Assembly (NCBI GenBank): GCA_947630765.1
Contig: CANRIX010000021.1
Location: forward strand, 1 to 36,734
Length of the DNA: 36,734 nt
Direction of reading: 5' to 3'
Origin: an uncultured Clostridia bacterium
GTDB lineage: Bacteria; Bacillota; Clostridia; Oscillospirales; CAG-382
Shown: positions 7,717-18,400 of the stretch, one piece after another
Numbering within the stretch: position 1 is the stretch's first letter
Layout: each line of letters starts with the position of its first letter
Notes under the pieces: model-generated
What the model saw: the letters and a program-made list of their open reading frames with translations, nothing else
Databases searched by the model: none
What the model was told of the DNA's origin: nothing
Translations under genes and position numbers: made by a program

Positions 7717-7745
7717 GATTTTCCGTTCTGTAAGGGAGTAAAACG

Positions 7746-9136
7746 ATGGCAAAACTGTGGGCGGGACGCACCGCCGGAGAAACCGACCGTCTGGCGGACG
7801 ATTTCAATTCTTCCATTCGCTTCGACTGCAAGCTGTACCGGCAGGATATCACGGGGAGCATGGCGCACGCCGCGATGCTGGGTGCGAAGGGTATCCTGAC
7901 GCAAGAGGAGGCGCAAACCCTCATCGACGGGCTTGCGGGGATCCTTTCCGATTTGGAAAGCGGAAAACTCGCGTTCGATTGGTCGTGCGAGGATATCCAT
8001 ATGTTCGTCGAGCAGGAACTGACCAACCGGCTCGGGGCGCTCGGCAAGAAGCTGCATACGGCGCGGAGCCGCAACGACCAGGTCGCGCTGGATATGCGGA
8101 TGTATCTGCGGGAGGAAAGCGACGCGCTGGACGCGGAAGTGCGGGACCTGCTCGACGCCCTGCTCGCACAGGCGGAACAGCACCGCGCGACCATCCTGCC
8201 GGGTTATACGCACCTGCAGCGGGCGCAGCCGATCACGTTTGGGCATCACCTGCTCGCCTACGCGATGATGTTGCTGCGGGACCTCGACCGGCTGCGCGAC
8301 GGACGCAAGCGCATCAACTGTTCGCCGATCGGCTGCTGTGCGCTGGCGGGCACGACCTACGACACCGACCGCCGCATGGAAGCGAAGGAACTCGGCTTCG
8401 ACGACATCTGCCGCAACAGCATCGACGGGGTGTCCGACCGGGACTTTTGCGTCGAGCTGCTGAGCGATTGTGCGCTCCTGATGATGCACCTTTCGCGGTT
8501 CGCCGAGGAACTGATCCTTTGGTCGAGCTGGGAATTCCAGTTTGTGGAACTTTCGGACGCATACACGACCGGCTCGTCCATCATGCCCCAAAAAAAAACC
8601 CCGACATGGCGGAACTGATTCGCGGAAAGACCGGGCGCGTCTACGGCGACCTGCTTGCGCTGCTGACAACCCTAAAGGGACTTCCGCTCGCCTACAACAA
8701 GGACTTGCAGGAGGACAAGGAGAGCGTGTTCGACGCGCTCGAAACGGTGCACCAATGCCTGCGCGTGCTGACGCCGATGGTGCACACGATGCGCGTCCGC
8801 GCCGACAGAATGCTGCAGGCGGCGCAGACCGGCTTCCTCAACGCCACCGACCTCGCGGATTATTTGGTGCGCAAGGGACTGCCGTTCCGTTCGGCGTATA
8901 AACTCTCCGGCGAACTGGTCGCGGAGTGCCTGCGGCGGGGGTGCGTATTGGAAACGCTGCCGCTGGAGGTGTACCAGACCTACAGTCCGCTGTTCGGCGA
9001 GGACCTCTACGGCGAGATCCGCTTGGAGAACTGCGTCGAAAAGCGGATCTCCGAGGGCGGCACGTCCGCCCGCTCGGTGGATGGGCAGATCGCGTATGTG
9101 CGCGAGCAGCTGCGGAAGGGAAGCGAACGGAAATGA
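7746..9136 (+). CDS. argH: Argininosuccinate lyase, split by a -1 frameshift in a poly-A tract
   Basis: This gene splits argininosuccinate into arginine and fumarate. The first frame runs from ATG 7746 to a premature stop at 8618; the remainder of ArgH continues in another frame to 9136, and together they give the normal length of about 463 residues. The break falls in the family signature: the first frame reads SSIMPQKK and then TPTW, while the other frame supplies [11 protein letters not shown], so the intact signature [11 protein letters not shown] needs ten adenines and only nine are present (8590-8598). The tract is also a perfect A-AAA-AAA slippery heptamer at 8591-8597, where a -1 shift would restore exactly the expected residues. 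The causes in order of likelihood are homopolymer sequencing error, recoding or transcriptional slippage, and true mutation. The stop overlaps the argC start as ATGA. Confidence 0.9.
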
Positions 9137-10062
9137 CGACGGTTTTCATCGACGGCAGCGCCGGAACGACCGGGTTGCGTATCCGCGAACGGTTGCGCGT
9201 CCGGGACGACCTGCGTTTGCTGACGCTCCCGGAGGATTTGCGGAAGGACCCGGCGTCCCGGCGGGACGCGATGCGGGACGCGGACGTGACCTTCCTCTGC
9301 CTGCCCGACGCGGCGGCGCGGGAGGCGGTATCGCTTGCCGACGGGACGAACACCCGCCTGATAGACACCTCGACGGCGCACCGCACGTCGCCCGATTGGG
9401 TCTACGGGTTCCCGGAACTGCCCGGCACGCGGGAGAAACTCGCGGGCGCGGAACGGGTCGCGAACCCCGGCTGTCACGCGAGCGGATTCATCGCGCTGGT
9501 CGCGCCGCTGGTGCGGACCGGATTGCTGCGGGCGGACGCGAAGCTGAGCTGTTTTTCGCTGACCGGCTATTCCGGCGGCGGAAAAGCGATGATCGCGTCC
9601 TATGAAGCGCCGGAGCGGGACGTCCTGCTCGACGCGCCCCGGCAGTACGGGCTGACGCAGGCGCACAAGCACCTGCCGGAGATGCGGCTGTACGCCGGTC
9701 TGGAGATCCCGCCGCTTTTCTGCCCGGTCGTGGCTGATTTCCGCTGCGGCATGGAGGTGACCGTTCCGCTGTTCGCGGACGATTTGCGCGGGAGCGTTTC
9801 GGACGTGCGCGCGGTGTACGCGGACTGCTACCGCGGTCCGGTGATCCGTTTCGACCCGGATGCGGCGGAGGCGGAGGGCGGTTTCCTGTCCGCCGGGGCG
9901 TTCGACGGGCGGGACGATCTGCAGGTGACGGTCTGTGGGAACGCGGAACGGCTGCTTCTGGTCGCCCGGTTCGATAATTTGGGGAAGGGCGCTTCCGGCG
10001 CCGCCATCCAGAACCTGAACTTGCTGATCGGGCAAGACGAAACAGCGGGGCTGGTTCTGTAG
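9133..10062 (+). CDS. argC: N-acetyl-gamma-glutamyl-phosphate reductase, type 2
   Basis: A 309-residue NADPH-dependent reductase that converts N-acetylglutamyl phosphate to the semialdehyde. The N-terminal Rossmann glycine motif is seen as FIDGSAGTTGLRI, and the catalytic cysteine lies in ANPGCHASG. The short length and the GSAGTTG start place it in the shorter ArgC2 group rather than the longer common form of about 345 residues. The ATG at 9133 overlaps the argH stop by four bases, so translation is coupled. This overlap also shows that the second argH frame is the genuine end of that gene. argJ follows after 28 bp. Confidence 0.93.
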   Translation: MTTVFIDGSAGTTGLRIRERLRVRDDLRLLTLPEDLRKDPASRRDAMRDADVTFLCLPDAAAREAVSLADGTNTRLIDTSTAHRTSPDWVYGFPELPGTREKLAGAERVANPGCHASGFIALVAPLVRTGLLRADAKLSCFSLTGYSGGGKAMIASYEAPERDVLLDAPRQYGLTQAHKHLPEMRLYAGLEIPPLFCPVVADFRCGMEVTVPLFADDLRGSVSDVRAVYADCYRGPVIRFDPDAAEAEGGFLSAGAFDGRDDLQVTVCGNAERLLLVARFDNLGKGASGAAIQNLNLLIGQDETAGLVL

Positions 10063-10090
10063 ATTTGCAGGGAAGAAAGGAACTCTGAAC

Positions 10091-11314
10091 GTGAATACCA
10101 TTCGACAGATCCCCGGCGGCGTGTGCGCCGCGAAGGGCTTTTTGGCAGGCGGGGTGCATTGCGGCATCCGCAGGAATCAAAGCAAGCGCGACCTCTCGCT
10201 GCTGTACAGCGAAGTCCCGGCGAACGCAGCGGCGCTGTATACGACCAACCGCGTCAAGGGTGCGCCGCTGACCGTGACGAAGAAACACCTCGCCGACGGC
10301 AAGGCGCGGGCGGTGCTCTGCAACAGCGGCAACGCCAATACCTGCAACGCGGACGGCGAGGAAGTCGCGGAAGCGATGTGCGAATCCCTCGCGGAGGAAA
10401 TGGGGCTTTCGGCGGCGGACGTGCTGGTCGCGTCCACCGGCGTCATCGGGCAGCCGCTGAACCTCGCGCCCATCCGCTCTGGCATCCCCCCGCTGGTGCA
10501 GTCGCTTTCGCCGGACGGGAGCAGGCTTGCGGCGGAGGGCATCATGACGACGGACACGGTCGCCAAGGAGGTCGCCGTCGAATTCACGCTGGACGGCAAG
10601 CCCTGTCGGCTCGGCGGGATCGCCAAGGGCAGCGGCATGATCCACCCGAACATGGCGACGATGCTGGTTTTCCTGACGACCGACGCGGCGGTTTCGCCCG
10701 AAATGCTCGAAAAAGCGCTTCGGACCGACGTTTCTTCCAGTTTCAACATGGTCAGCGTCGACGGCGACACCTCGACCAACGACATGGTGGTCCTGCTCGC
10801 CAACGGGCTTGCCGGGAATACGGAAATCACGGCGGAGGGTGAGTCGTTCGCGGCATTCATGCGGGCGCTCAACACCGTCACGGTCTGCCTGTGCCGAATG
10901 CTCGCCGGGGACGGCGAAGGCGCGACGCGATTGCTCGAATGCACGGTTCGCGGGGCGAAAGACACGCAAACCGCCCGCGTTGCGGCAAAAAGCGTCATCT
11001 GTTCCAGCCTTGTTAAGTCGGCGATGTTCGGCGCGGACGCGAACTGGGGGCGGGTGCTCTGTGCGCTCGGCTACAGCGGCGCGGACATCCGTATCGACCG
11101 CGTCGGCGTGTCGTTCGTTTCGGCGAAAAGGAGCGTGGAGGTCTGCCGGAACGGGGCGGGCGTGCCGTTCTCCGAGGAGCTCGCGAAGGAGATCCTGCTC
11201 GAAAAGGAGATCGAAATTCGTGTCACGGTCGGCGACGGACCGGGGGAAGCGACCGCCTGGGGCTGCGACCTGACCTACGACTACGTCAAAATCAACGGCG
11301 ACTACCGTACATAA
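10091..11314 (+). CDS. argJ: Ornithine acetyltransferase / N-acetylglutamate synthase
   Basis: A 407-residue bifunctional enzyme that moves the acetyl group from N-acetylornithine to glutamate, so the pathway recycles acetyl groups. The self-cleavage motif is intact as KGSGMIHPNMATML, with predicted cleavage between Ala189 and Thr190, where Thr becomes the nucleophile of the beta chain. Translation starts at GTG 10091 after GAAAGGAAC; the in-frame MNTIRQIPGGVCAAKGF start agrees with the family. Neither argA nor argE is seen in the cluster, which fits the cyclic pathway. argB begins 18 bp downstream. Confidence 0.95.
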   Translation: MNTIRQIPGGVCAAKGFLAGGVHCGIRRNQSKRDLSLLYSEVPANAAALYTTNRVKGAPLTVTKKHLADGKARAVLCNSGNANTCNADGEEVAEAMCESLAEEMGLSAADVLVASTGVIGQPLNLAPIRSGIPPLVQSLSPDGSRLAAEGIMTTDTVAKEVAVEFTLDGKPCRLGGIAKGSGMIHPNMATMLVFLTTDAAVSPEMLEKALRTDVSSSFNMVSVDGDTSTNDMVVLLANGLAGNTEITAEGESFAAFMRALNTVTVCLCRMLAGDGEGATRLLECTVRGAKDTQTARVAAKSVICSSLVKSAMFGADANWGRVLCALGYSGADIRIDRVGVSFVSAKRSVEVCRNGAGVPFSEELAKEILLEKEIEIRVTVGDGPGEATAWGCDLTYDYVKINGDYRT

Positions 11315-11332
11315 AGCAGGAGCGAGAAATCC

Positions 11333-12214
11333 ATGCAGAATCAGTTTTCAAACGCGCAGCGGGCGGAGGTGCTGACGCAGGCGCTTCCGTACATTCAGAA
11401 GTATTACGGCAAAACCGTCGTCATCAAGTACGGCGGGAACGCGATGGTGGACGAGCGGCTCAAGGAGCAGGTGATGGAGGACATCGTCCTGCTGTGGCTG
11501 GTCGGGGTGCGGGTCGTGCTGGTGCACGGCGGCGGGCCGGAGATCAGCGACCTGATGGGGCGGCTCGGCAAGGAGCCGGTCTTTATCGACGGGCTTCGCG
11601 TGACGGACAAGGAGACGGCGGACATCGTGCAGATGGTGCTCGCCGGGAAGGTCAACAAGACGCTGGTCAACCTGCTCGAATGTCACGGCGGCAAGGCGAT
11701 GGGCATTTCCGGCATGGACGGACGGCTGATCGAAGCGTCGCCGAAGGACGAGCGGCTGGGTTACGTCGGGCGAATCGACCGCGTGAACATCGACGCGGTG
11801 GAGGACCTGCTCGAAAAGGGGTACATCCCCGTGGTGTCCACGCTCGGCTGCGACCGGGACGGGAACACCTACAACATCAACGGCGACACCGCCGCCGCGC
11901 ACATCGCCGGGGCGCTCGGTGCGGAACGAATGATCATGATGACCGACACGGCGGGCATTCTGCGGGATAAGAACGACCCGACGACGTTGATCCCGTCGGT
12001 CACGCTGGAGGAAGCGAAGGCGCTCTTCTCCGAAGGCATCATCAGCGGCGGCATGATCCCGAAGGTGGAATGCTGCGTGGAGGCGATCCACCGGGGGGTC
12101 CGCAACGTCACGATCATGGACGGGCGGATCCCGCACGCGATCCTCATGGAACTGCTGACGGACGAGGGCGCGGGCACGGTGGTCGCGGAAGGAAAGGAAG
12201 TGCGAAAAACATGA
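11333..12214 (+). CDS. argB: Acetylglutamate kinase
   Basis: A 293-residue amino-acid kinase that phosphorylates N-acetylglutamate, the step usually subject to arginine feedback. The conserved KYGGNAM phosphate-binding lysine region, the VHGGGPEIS loop and GGMIPKVECC are visible. The N-terminal stretch of about 25 residues before KTVVIKYGG is typical of the arginine-inhibited hexameric ArgB form, in which an extra N-terminal helix interlaces dimers; that inference rests on length only. The stop overlaps the argD start (ATGA at 12211-12214). Confidence 0.95.
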   Translation: MQNQFSNAQRAEVLTQALPYIQKYYGKTVVIKYGGNAMVDERLKEQVMEDIVLLWLVGVRVVLVHGGGPEISDLMGRLGKEPVFIDGLRVTDKETADIVQMVLAGKVNKTLVNLLECHGGKAMGISGMDGRLIEASPKDERLGYVGRIDRVNIDAVEDLLEKGYIPVVSTLGCDRDGNTYNINGDTAAAHIAGALGAERMIMMTDTAGILRDKNDPTTLIPSVTLEEAKALFSEGIISGGMIPKVECCVEAIHRGVRNVTIMDGRIPHAILMELLTDEGAGTVVAEGKEVRKT

Positions 12215-13383
12215 ATGAACGGCTGCGGGCGTTGGACCAGACCTACATCGCCCATACCTACGCGCGATTCCCGGTGGACCTGGTGCGCGGCGAGGGCTCT
12301 TTGGCATATGACGGAGCGGGGAAGGCGTACATCGACATGGGTTCCGGCATCGGCGTGACCGCGTTCGGATTTGCCGACCCGGTTTGGTGCGGCGCGGTGA
12401 CGGAGCAGCTGACCAAGCTGCAGCACACGTCCAACCTGTACTATACCGAGCCTTGCGCGAAGCTCGCCGAACTGCTCTGCCGGCGCACCGGCATGCAGCG
12501 GGTGTTCTTCTGCAATTCCGGCGCGGAGGCGAACGAGTGCACCGTCAAGGTCGCGCGGAAGTACGCGTCCGAAAGGAAAGGGCCGCAGTACAGCGCGATC
12601 CTGACGCTGGAGAACAGCTTCCACGGGCGCACGCTCACGACGCTCGCGGCGACCGGGCAGGAGCACTACCACGAGCTGTTCCAACCGCTGACCCCCGGTT
12701 TCTGCCACGCGCCGGCGGGGGACCTTGCCGCCGTCGAACGGCTTTTGCGGGAACATCCGACCGCCGGGATTTTGATCGAGTGTATCCAGGGCGAGGGCGG
12801 GGTCGTCCCGCTCGACCCGGCGTTCGTGCAGGGGCTTGCGAAGCTGTGCGCGGAGCAGGACGTTCTGCTGATGGTCGACGAAGTGCAGACCGGCAACGGT
12901 CGGACCGGCACGCTCTACGCGTACGAGCAGTTCGGCATTTGCCCGGACGTGGTCTCGACCGCGAAGGGGCTCGGCGGCGGTCTGCCGCTGGGCGCGACGC
13001 TGATCGGCGAAAAGGCGAAGGACGTCCTCAGCTTCGGCGACCACGGTTCGACGTTCGGCGGGAACCCGGTCTGCTGTGCGGGCGCGTACAGCATTCTGGA
13101 ACGCCTTGACGAGCCGTTCCTCGCGTCCGTGCGGGAAAAGAGCCGGCTGGCGTTCTCGATGCTGCAGGGCGCGAAAGGCGTCCGCTCGGTCACGGGGCTG
13201 GGGCTGATGATCGGCGTGGAAACCGTCCGCCCGGCGAAGGAAATCGTTTCCGCCTGCCTCGAAAAGGGCGTGCTTTGCCTGACGGCGAAGGAGAAGGTCC
13301 GCTTCCTGCCCGCCCTGAACATTCCGACGGAACTGCTGCAAACCGCGCTCGAGCGGTTCCTGTCCGTCTGCGCGGACTGCTGA
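12211..13383 (+). CDS. argD: Acetylornithine aminotransferase
   Basis: A 390-residue PLP-dependent class III aminotransferase that converts N-acetylglutamate semialdehyde to N-acetylornithine using glutamate. Visible elements are FFCNSGAEANE (phosphate-binding), NSFHGRTL, the DEVQTGNGRTG aspartate that contacts the PLP ring nitrogen, and the Schiff-base lysine K252 in STAKGLGGG. Length is standard. The start ATG overlaps the end of argB by four bases, indicating translational coupling. ArgD enzymes often also act as succinyl-DAP aminotransferase; that side role is worth noting because a DapF domain is encoded further down the same operon. Confidence 0.94.
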   Translation: MNERLRALDQTYIAHTYARFPVDLVRGEGSLAYDGAGKAYIDMGSGIGVTAFGFADPVWCGAVTEQLTKLQHTSNLYYTEPCAKLAELLCRRTGMQRVFFCNSGAEANECTVKVARKYASERKGPQYSAILTLENSFHGRTLTTLAATGQEHYHELFQPLTPGFCHAPAGDLAAVERLLREHPTAGILIECIQGEGGVVPLDPAFVQGLAKLCAEQDVLLMVDEVQTGNGRTGTLYAYEQFGICPDVVSTAKGLGGGLPLGATLIGEKAKDVLSFGDHGSTFGGNPVCCAGAYSILERLDEPFLASVREKSRLAFSMLQGAKGVRSVTGLGLMIGVETVRPAKEIVSACLEKGVLCLTAKEKVRFLPALNIPTELLQTALERFLSVCADC

Positions 13384-13401
13384 CGAAAGGAGAAAAATCC
13401 C

Positions 13402-14397
13402 ATGCAAACTGTATCCTTAAAAGGGCGTTCCTTCCTGAAACTGCTGGATCACACCCCGGAGGAACTGACGTATCTGCTCGATTTGGCGGCGGACCTCAAG
13501 CAAAAGAAGCGTTCCGGCGTCCCGCACCGGCTGTGCGAAGGCAAAAATATCGCCCTGATCTTTGAAAAGACCAGCACGCGCACCCGCTGCAGCTTTGAAG
13601 TCGCCGCGTCCGACCTCGGTATGCACCCGGTCTACCTCGACCCGCAGGGCTCGCAGATCGGCAAAAAGGAGAGTATCCCGGACACCGCACGGGTGCTCGG
13701 GCGGATGTTCGACGGAATCGAGTACCGCGGATACGGGCAGGAGATCGTCGAGGAACTCGCGAAGTACGCCGGCGTGCCGGTCTGGAACGGGTTGACGAAC
13801 CAATCCCACCCGACGCAGATTTTGGCGGATTTTCTGACGATCCGCGAGCATTTCGGTTCGCTCGCCGGGCGGAAACTGGTCTATCTCGGCGACGCGCGCT
13901 ACAACATGGGGAATTCCCTGATGGTGGGCTGTGCGAAGCTCGGAATGCAGTTCGTCGCTTGCGCGCCGGAGGCGTATTTCCCGGAAAAATCGCTGCGGGA
14001 GACCTGCGAAAAGCTGTGCGCGCAGTCCGGCGGTTCGGTCGCGTTCTGTACCGACCCGGCAGAAGCAGTCCGCAGCGCGGACGTGCTGTACACGGACGTC
14101 TGGGTGTCGATGGGCGAGCCGGAGGAGGTCTGGGCGGAGCGGATCAAGGCGCTGTCGCCCTACCGCGTGACAGCGGAACTGATGCAACTCGCCGGGGCGC
14201 AGTGCCGGTTCATGCACTGCCTGCCCGCTTTCCACGACCGAAAGACCGCCATCGGCGACAAAATCGGAAACGCCTACGGGATCGACTGCATGGAGGTCAC
14301 CGACGAGGTGTTTGAAAGCCCGGCCTCCATCGTGTTCGACGAAGCGGAAAACCGTATGCACACGATCAAAGCCGTCATGGCGGCGACCCTCGCGTGA
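13402..14397 (+). CDS. argF: Ornithine carbamoyltransferase
   Basis: A 331-residue enzyme that makes citrulline from ornithine and carbamoyl phosphate. The carbamoyl-phosphate loop STRTR is at residues 58-62, HPTQ at 136-139 and the ornithine-site HCLPAFH motif near the C-terminus. The location in a biosynthetic operon with carAB, and the absence of arcA/arcC, argue for the anabolic enzyme rather than the catabolic ArcB. The start follows GAAAGGAG at 13384-13391. A GTG inside its last codons could open the carA frame but is not the likely start. Confidence 0.95.
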   Translation: MQTVSLKGRSFLKLLDHTPEELTYLLDLAADLKQKKRSGVPHRLCEGKNIALIFEKTSTRTRCSFEVAASDLGMHPVYLDPQGSQIGKKESIPDTARVLGRMFDGIEYRGYGQEIVEELAKYAGVPVWNGLTNQSHPTQILADFLTIREHFGSLAGRKLVYLGDARYNMGNSLMVGCAKLGMQFVACAPEAYFPEKSLRETCEKLCAQSGGSVAFCTDPAEAVRSADVLYTDVWVSMGEPEEVWAERIKALSPYRVTAELMQLAGAQCRFMHCLPAFHDRKTAIGDKIGNAYGIDCMEVTDEVFESPASIVFDEAENRMHTIKAVMAATLA

Positions 14398-14429
14398 ACC
14401 GACAAAATCCGATGGAAAGGAACAGACCC

Positions 14430-15491
14430 ATGGAGAACGCCTATTTGATCCTGAGCGACGGCACCGTCTACGCGGGGCGGCAGATCGGCAGAGCCGGTGA
14501 GAGCGTCGGCGAGCTGGTCTTTACGACCGGCATGGTCGGCTATCTCGAAACGCTGACCGATCCGAGCTACGCCGGGCAGATCGTCGTGCAGACCTTTCCG
14601 CTGATTGGGAATTACGGCGTGATCCCGCCGGATTTCGAGGGGACGTGCGCCGTGAAGGGGTACGTCGTGCGGGAACTGTGCGATGCGCCGTCAAATTTCC
14701 GTTCCGAGGGGGCTTTGGACGGCTTTTTGAAGGAGCGCGGCGTCTGCGGCATCTGCGGGGTGGATACCCGCCAGATCACGCGGCAGATCCGCGAAAACGG
14801 CGTGATGAACGCGATCATCAGCCCGACCCCGGACGTGGACCTCGCGGCGGTGCAAACCTACGCCGTGCGGGACGCGGTCGCGTCGGTCAGCCGCCGGGAA
14901 ACCGAGGTGTATCCTGCCGACGGCGGAAAGCCCCGCTTCCGCGTGGCGCTGCTGGATTACGGCGCAAAGCGGAACATCGTCCGTTCGCTGACGGCGCGCG
15001 GGTGCGAGGTGACGGTCTACCCGTTCGATACGCCCGCAGAAACCGTTCTGCAAAGCGCCCCGGACGGGGTGATGCTGTCGAACGGACCGGGCGACCCGGC
15101 GGAGAACACCGCCTGCATCGCCGAACTGCGCAAACTCCTCGGCAAACTGCCGGTGTTCGGCATCTGCCTCGGACATCAGCTTGCGGCGCTCGCCATGGGC
15201 GGAAAGACCGTCAAATTGCCCTACGGACATCGCGGCGCGAACCAGCCGGTCCGGGAAGTCGGCGGCAACCGCACCTATATCACCAGCCAGAACCACGGCT
15301 ACGCGGTCCTCGGCGAAAGCCTCGCGGGGGTCGCGGAAGAAACGTATATCAACGCCAACGACGGAAGCTGCGAGGGGCTGCGCTACCCCGGAATGCGCTG
15401 CTTTACGGTGCAGTTCCACCCAGAAGCGGCGGCGGGTCCGCGGGACACGTCGTTTCTGTTCGATCGGTTCCTTTCGATGATGGAGGTATGA
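14430..15491 (+). CDS. carA: Carbamoyl-phosphate synthase small (glutaminase) subunit
   Basis: A 353-residue amidotransferase subunit that hydrolyses glutamine and passes ammonia to CarB. The N-terminal CPSase_sm domain (1-130) precedes a class I glutaminase with catalytic Cys246 in FGICLGHQ and the conserved FHPEAAAGP. I start it at ATG 14430 because GGAAAGGAA lies just upstream and MENAYLILSDG is the usual family start; an upstream in-frame GTG at 14394 would add 12 unlikely residues and lacks a ribosome site. Only four bases separate it from carB. Its place in the ArgR-controlled operon suggests a synthase dedicated to arginine, or shared with pyrimidines. Confidence 0.95.
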   Translation: MENAYLILSDGTVYAGRQIGRAGESVGELVFTTGMVGYLETLTDPSYAGQIVVQTFPLIGNYGVIPPDFEGTCAVKGYVVRELCDAPSNFRSEGALDGFLKERGVCGICGVDTRQITRQIRENGVMNAIISPTPDVDLAAVQTYAVRDAVASVSRRETEVYPADGGKPRFRVALLDYGAKRNIVRSLTARGCEVTVYPFDTPAETVLQSAPDGVMLSNGPGDPAENTACIAELRKLLGKLPVFGICLGHQLAALAMGGKTVKLPYGHRGANQPVREVGGNRTYITSQNHGYAVLGESLAGVAEETYINANDGSCEGLRYPGMRCFTVQFHPEAAAGPRDTSFLFDRFLSMMEV

Positions 15492-15495
15492 GGAC

Positions 15496-18400
15496 GTGAA
15501 AGACAACAGCATCCGCAAGGTCCTCGTGATCGGGTCCGGCCCGATCGTGATCGGACAGGCGGCGGAATTCGACTACGCCGGGGCGCAGGCCTGCCGCGTT
15601 CTGCGGGAGGAAGGCGTCAACGTCGTGCTGGTCAATTCCAATCCCGCCACGATCATGACGGACAAGCATCTCGCGGACGAGATCTACCTCGAACCGCTCA
15701 ACGCCGAAACCGTCGAGCGCATCCTCGAAAAGGAGCGCCCGGACGGACTGCTTTCCGGGCTGGGCGGGCAGACGGGACTGACCATCGCCATGCAGCTTTC
15801 CCGCTCCGGGGCGCTGGCGCGGAACGGCGTACGGCTGCTCGGTTCCGGCATCGACGCGATCGAAAAGGCGGAGGACCGCGACCTGTTCCGCAAGCTGATG
15901 CAGGAGATCGGTCAGCCGGTCGTTCCGTCGGAGATCGCGAACGACCTTGAGAGCGCCGTCCGTTCGGCGGCAGAGATCGGCTACCCGGTAATCGTCCGTC
16001 CGGCGTACACGCTCGGCGGCTCCGGCGGCGGCATCGCGCATACCGAAGCTGAGCTTCGCGAGATCGCGCAGGTCGGTCTGGAGCTTTCCCCGATCACGCA
16101 GGTGCTGATCGAAAAGTGCATTGCCGGCTGGAAGGAGATCGAATTTGAAACCATGCGGGACGCGGCGGGCAACGTCGTCGCGGTCTGCTCGATGGAGAAC
16201 GTCGACCCGGTCGGCATCCATACCGGCGACTCGGTCGTCGTCGCTCCGGCGCTGACGCTTGCGGACAAGGAGTATCAAATGCTCCGTTCCGCGTCCCTCG
16301 ACATCATTTCCGCCCTCGGCATCGTCGGCGGCTGCAACTGCCAATTCGCGCTCGACCCGGACAGCTTCCGCTATGCGGTCATCGAGGTCAATCCGCGCGT
16401 GTCGCGTTCCTCGGCGCTCGCGTCGAAGGCGACCGGCTACCCAATCGCCAAACTGTCCACCAAGCTCGCGCTGGGCTACACGCTCGACGAAGTGAAGAAC
16501 GAGATCACCGGCAAGACCTGCGCCTGCTTCGAACCGGCGCTGGATTACGTCGTCGTCAAGTTCCCGAAGTGGCCGTTCGATAAGTTCGCCGGCTCCAGCC
16601 GGACGCTCGGGACGCAGATGAAGGCGACCGGGGAAGTGATGGCGATCGCCCCGTCCTTCGAGATGGCGCTTCTGAAAGCCGTCCGCGGAGCGGAACTTTC
16701 GCTCGACACGCTTGACGCCCCGCCGCTTTCCGACCGCCCGGTCCGCGAACGGCTGCGTGAGCAGAACGACCGGCGGTTGTTCACGGTGTTTGAGGCGCTC
16801 AAAAGCGGGGTCTCCGTCGAGGAAATTCACGAGATCACGAAGATCGACCGCTTCTTCCTCGCAAAACTGCAAAACCTTGCCCGGTTTGAGCTGCATCTGC
16901 AGTCCGACGGACTATGCGACGGCGACTACGCGGAAGCAAAGCGGCTCGGCTATCCCGATTCGGCGATCCGCCGCCTGAGCGGGGCGGAAACGCTTCCCGC
17001 TTGTCGGTTCGCCTACAAGATGGTGGACACCTGTGCGTCGGAATTCCGGGCGGAAACACCGTACTTCTATTCCACCGCCGACGAATTCTGCGAATCCCGT
17101 GCCTTCCCGCGTTCGGGCAAGCCGGTTGTGCTGGTGCTGGGTTCCGGCCCGATTCGGATCGGGCAGGGCATCGAATTCGATTACAGCTCGGTGCATTGTG
17201 TCTGGACGCTGCGGGAGATGGGCTACGACGTGGTCATCGTCAACAATAACCCGGAAACCGTCTCGACCGACTACGACACCGCCGACCGGCTCTACTTCGA
17301 GCCGCTCTGCCCGGAGGACGTCTTGCAGATCGTTCAGGTCGAACGCCCGATCGGGGTCGTCGTCGCCTTCGGCGGGCAGACCGCCATCAAGCTCACGCAG
17401 TTCCTCGATCGGCAGGGCATTCGGATCCTCGGCACGTCCGCCGACGGCATCGACCTCGCTGAGGACCGCGAGCGGTTCGACAAACTGCTCGAAACCTTTG
17501 GGATCCGCCGTCCGATGGGCATGGGGGTGCGCACCATGGACGAGGCGCTCCGCGCGGCGGAAACGCTCGGCTACCCGGTGCTCCTTCGCCCGTCCTACGT
17601 CATCGGCGGGCAGAATATGACCATTTCCCGCAACGCGGAGCAGACGCGACGCTATATGGAGGTCATTCTCTCCGGGGGGATCGAAAACCCGGTGCTGGTC
17701 GACCGCTATATGCCCGGCACGGAGCTGGAAGTGGACGTCATTTCCGACGGGAAGTCCGTCCTGATCCCCGGCATCATGGAGCATATCGAGCGTGCCGGGG
17801 TCCACAGCGGCGATTCCATCGCCGTCTACCCGCCGTACAACCTCAGCGACAAGTTCCTTGGTCGCATCTGCGACGCATCCGAGCGGTTGGCGAAGGCGCT
17901 CGGCACGAAGGGACTTGTCAATATCCAGTACCTGATCTGGGAGGACGAGCTTTACGTCATCGAGGTCAATCCCCGTGCGTCCCGCACGGTGCCGTACATC
18001 AGCAAGGTGACCGGGGTGCCGATGGTGGACCTCGCGTCGCGGGTCATGCTCGGCGCGGACCTCGAAAGCCTCGGCTACGGGACCGGACTGTACCGCACGC
18101 CGCCGTACTACGCGGTCAAGGTGCCGGTATTTTCCTTTGAAAAACTCGGGGACGCGAATTCCATTCTCGGCCCGGAGATGAAGTCCACCGGCGAGGTGCT
18201 CGGCATCGGCAAAACCATGGCGGAGGCGCTTTTCAAGGGGCTGACCGCCGCCGGATTCGTCCTGCCGTCCGCCGTTTCGCGTGTGCGTGCCGGGGTGTTC
18301 CTCAGCGTCGAGGAGGACGATTACGGCGACGCAGTGTCCCTCGCCCGCCGGTTCCACGACCTCGGTCTGCCGCTCTACGCGACGTCCGGCACCGCCGACG

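Noticed and set aside
14394..14429. GTG 14394 as the start of carA
   Set aside because: It lies inside the argF stop region without a ribosome site; ATG 14430 has one and gives the usual CarA N-terminus.
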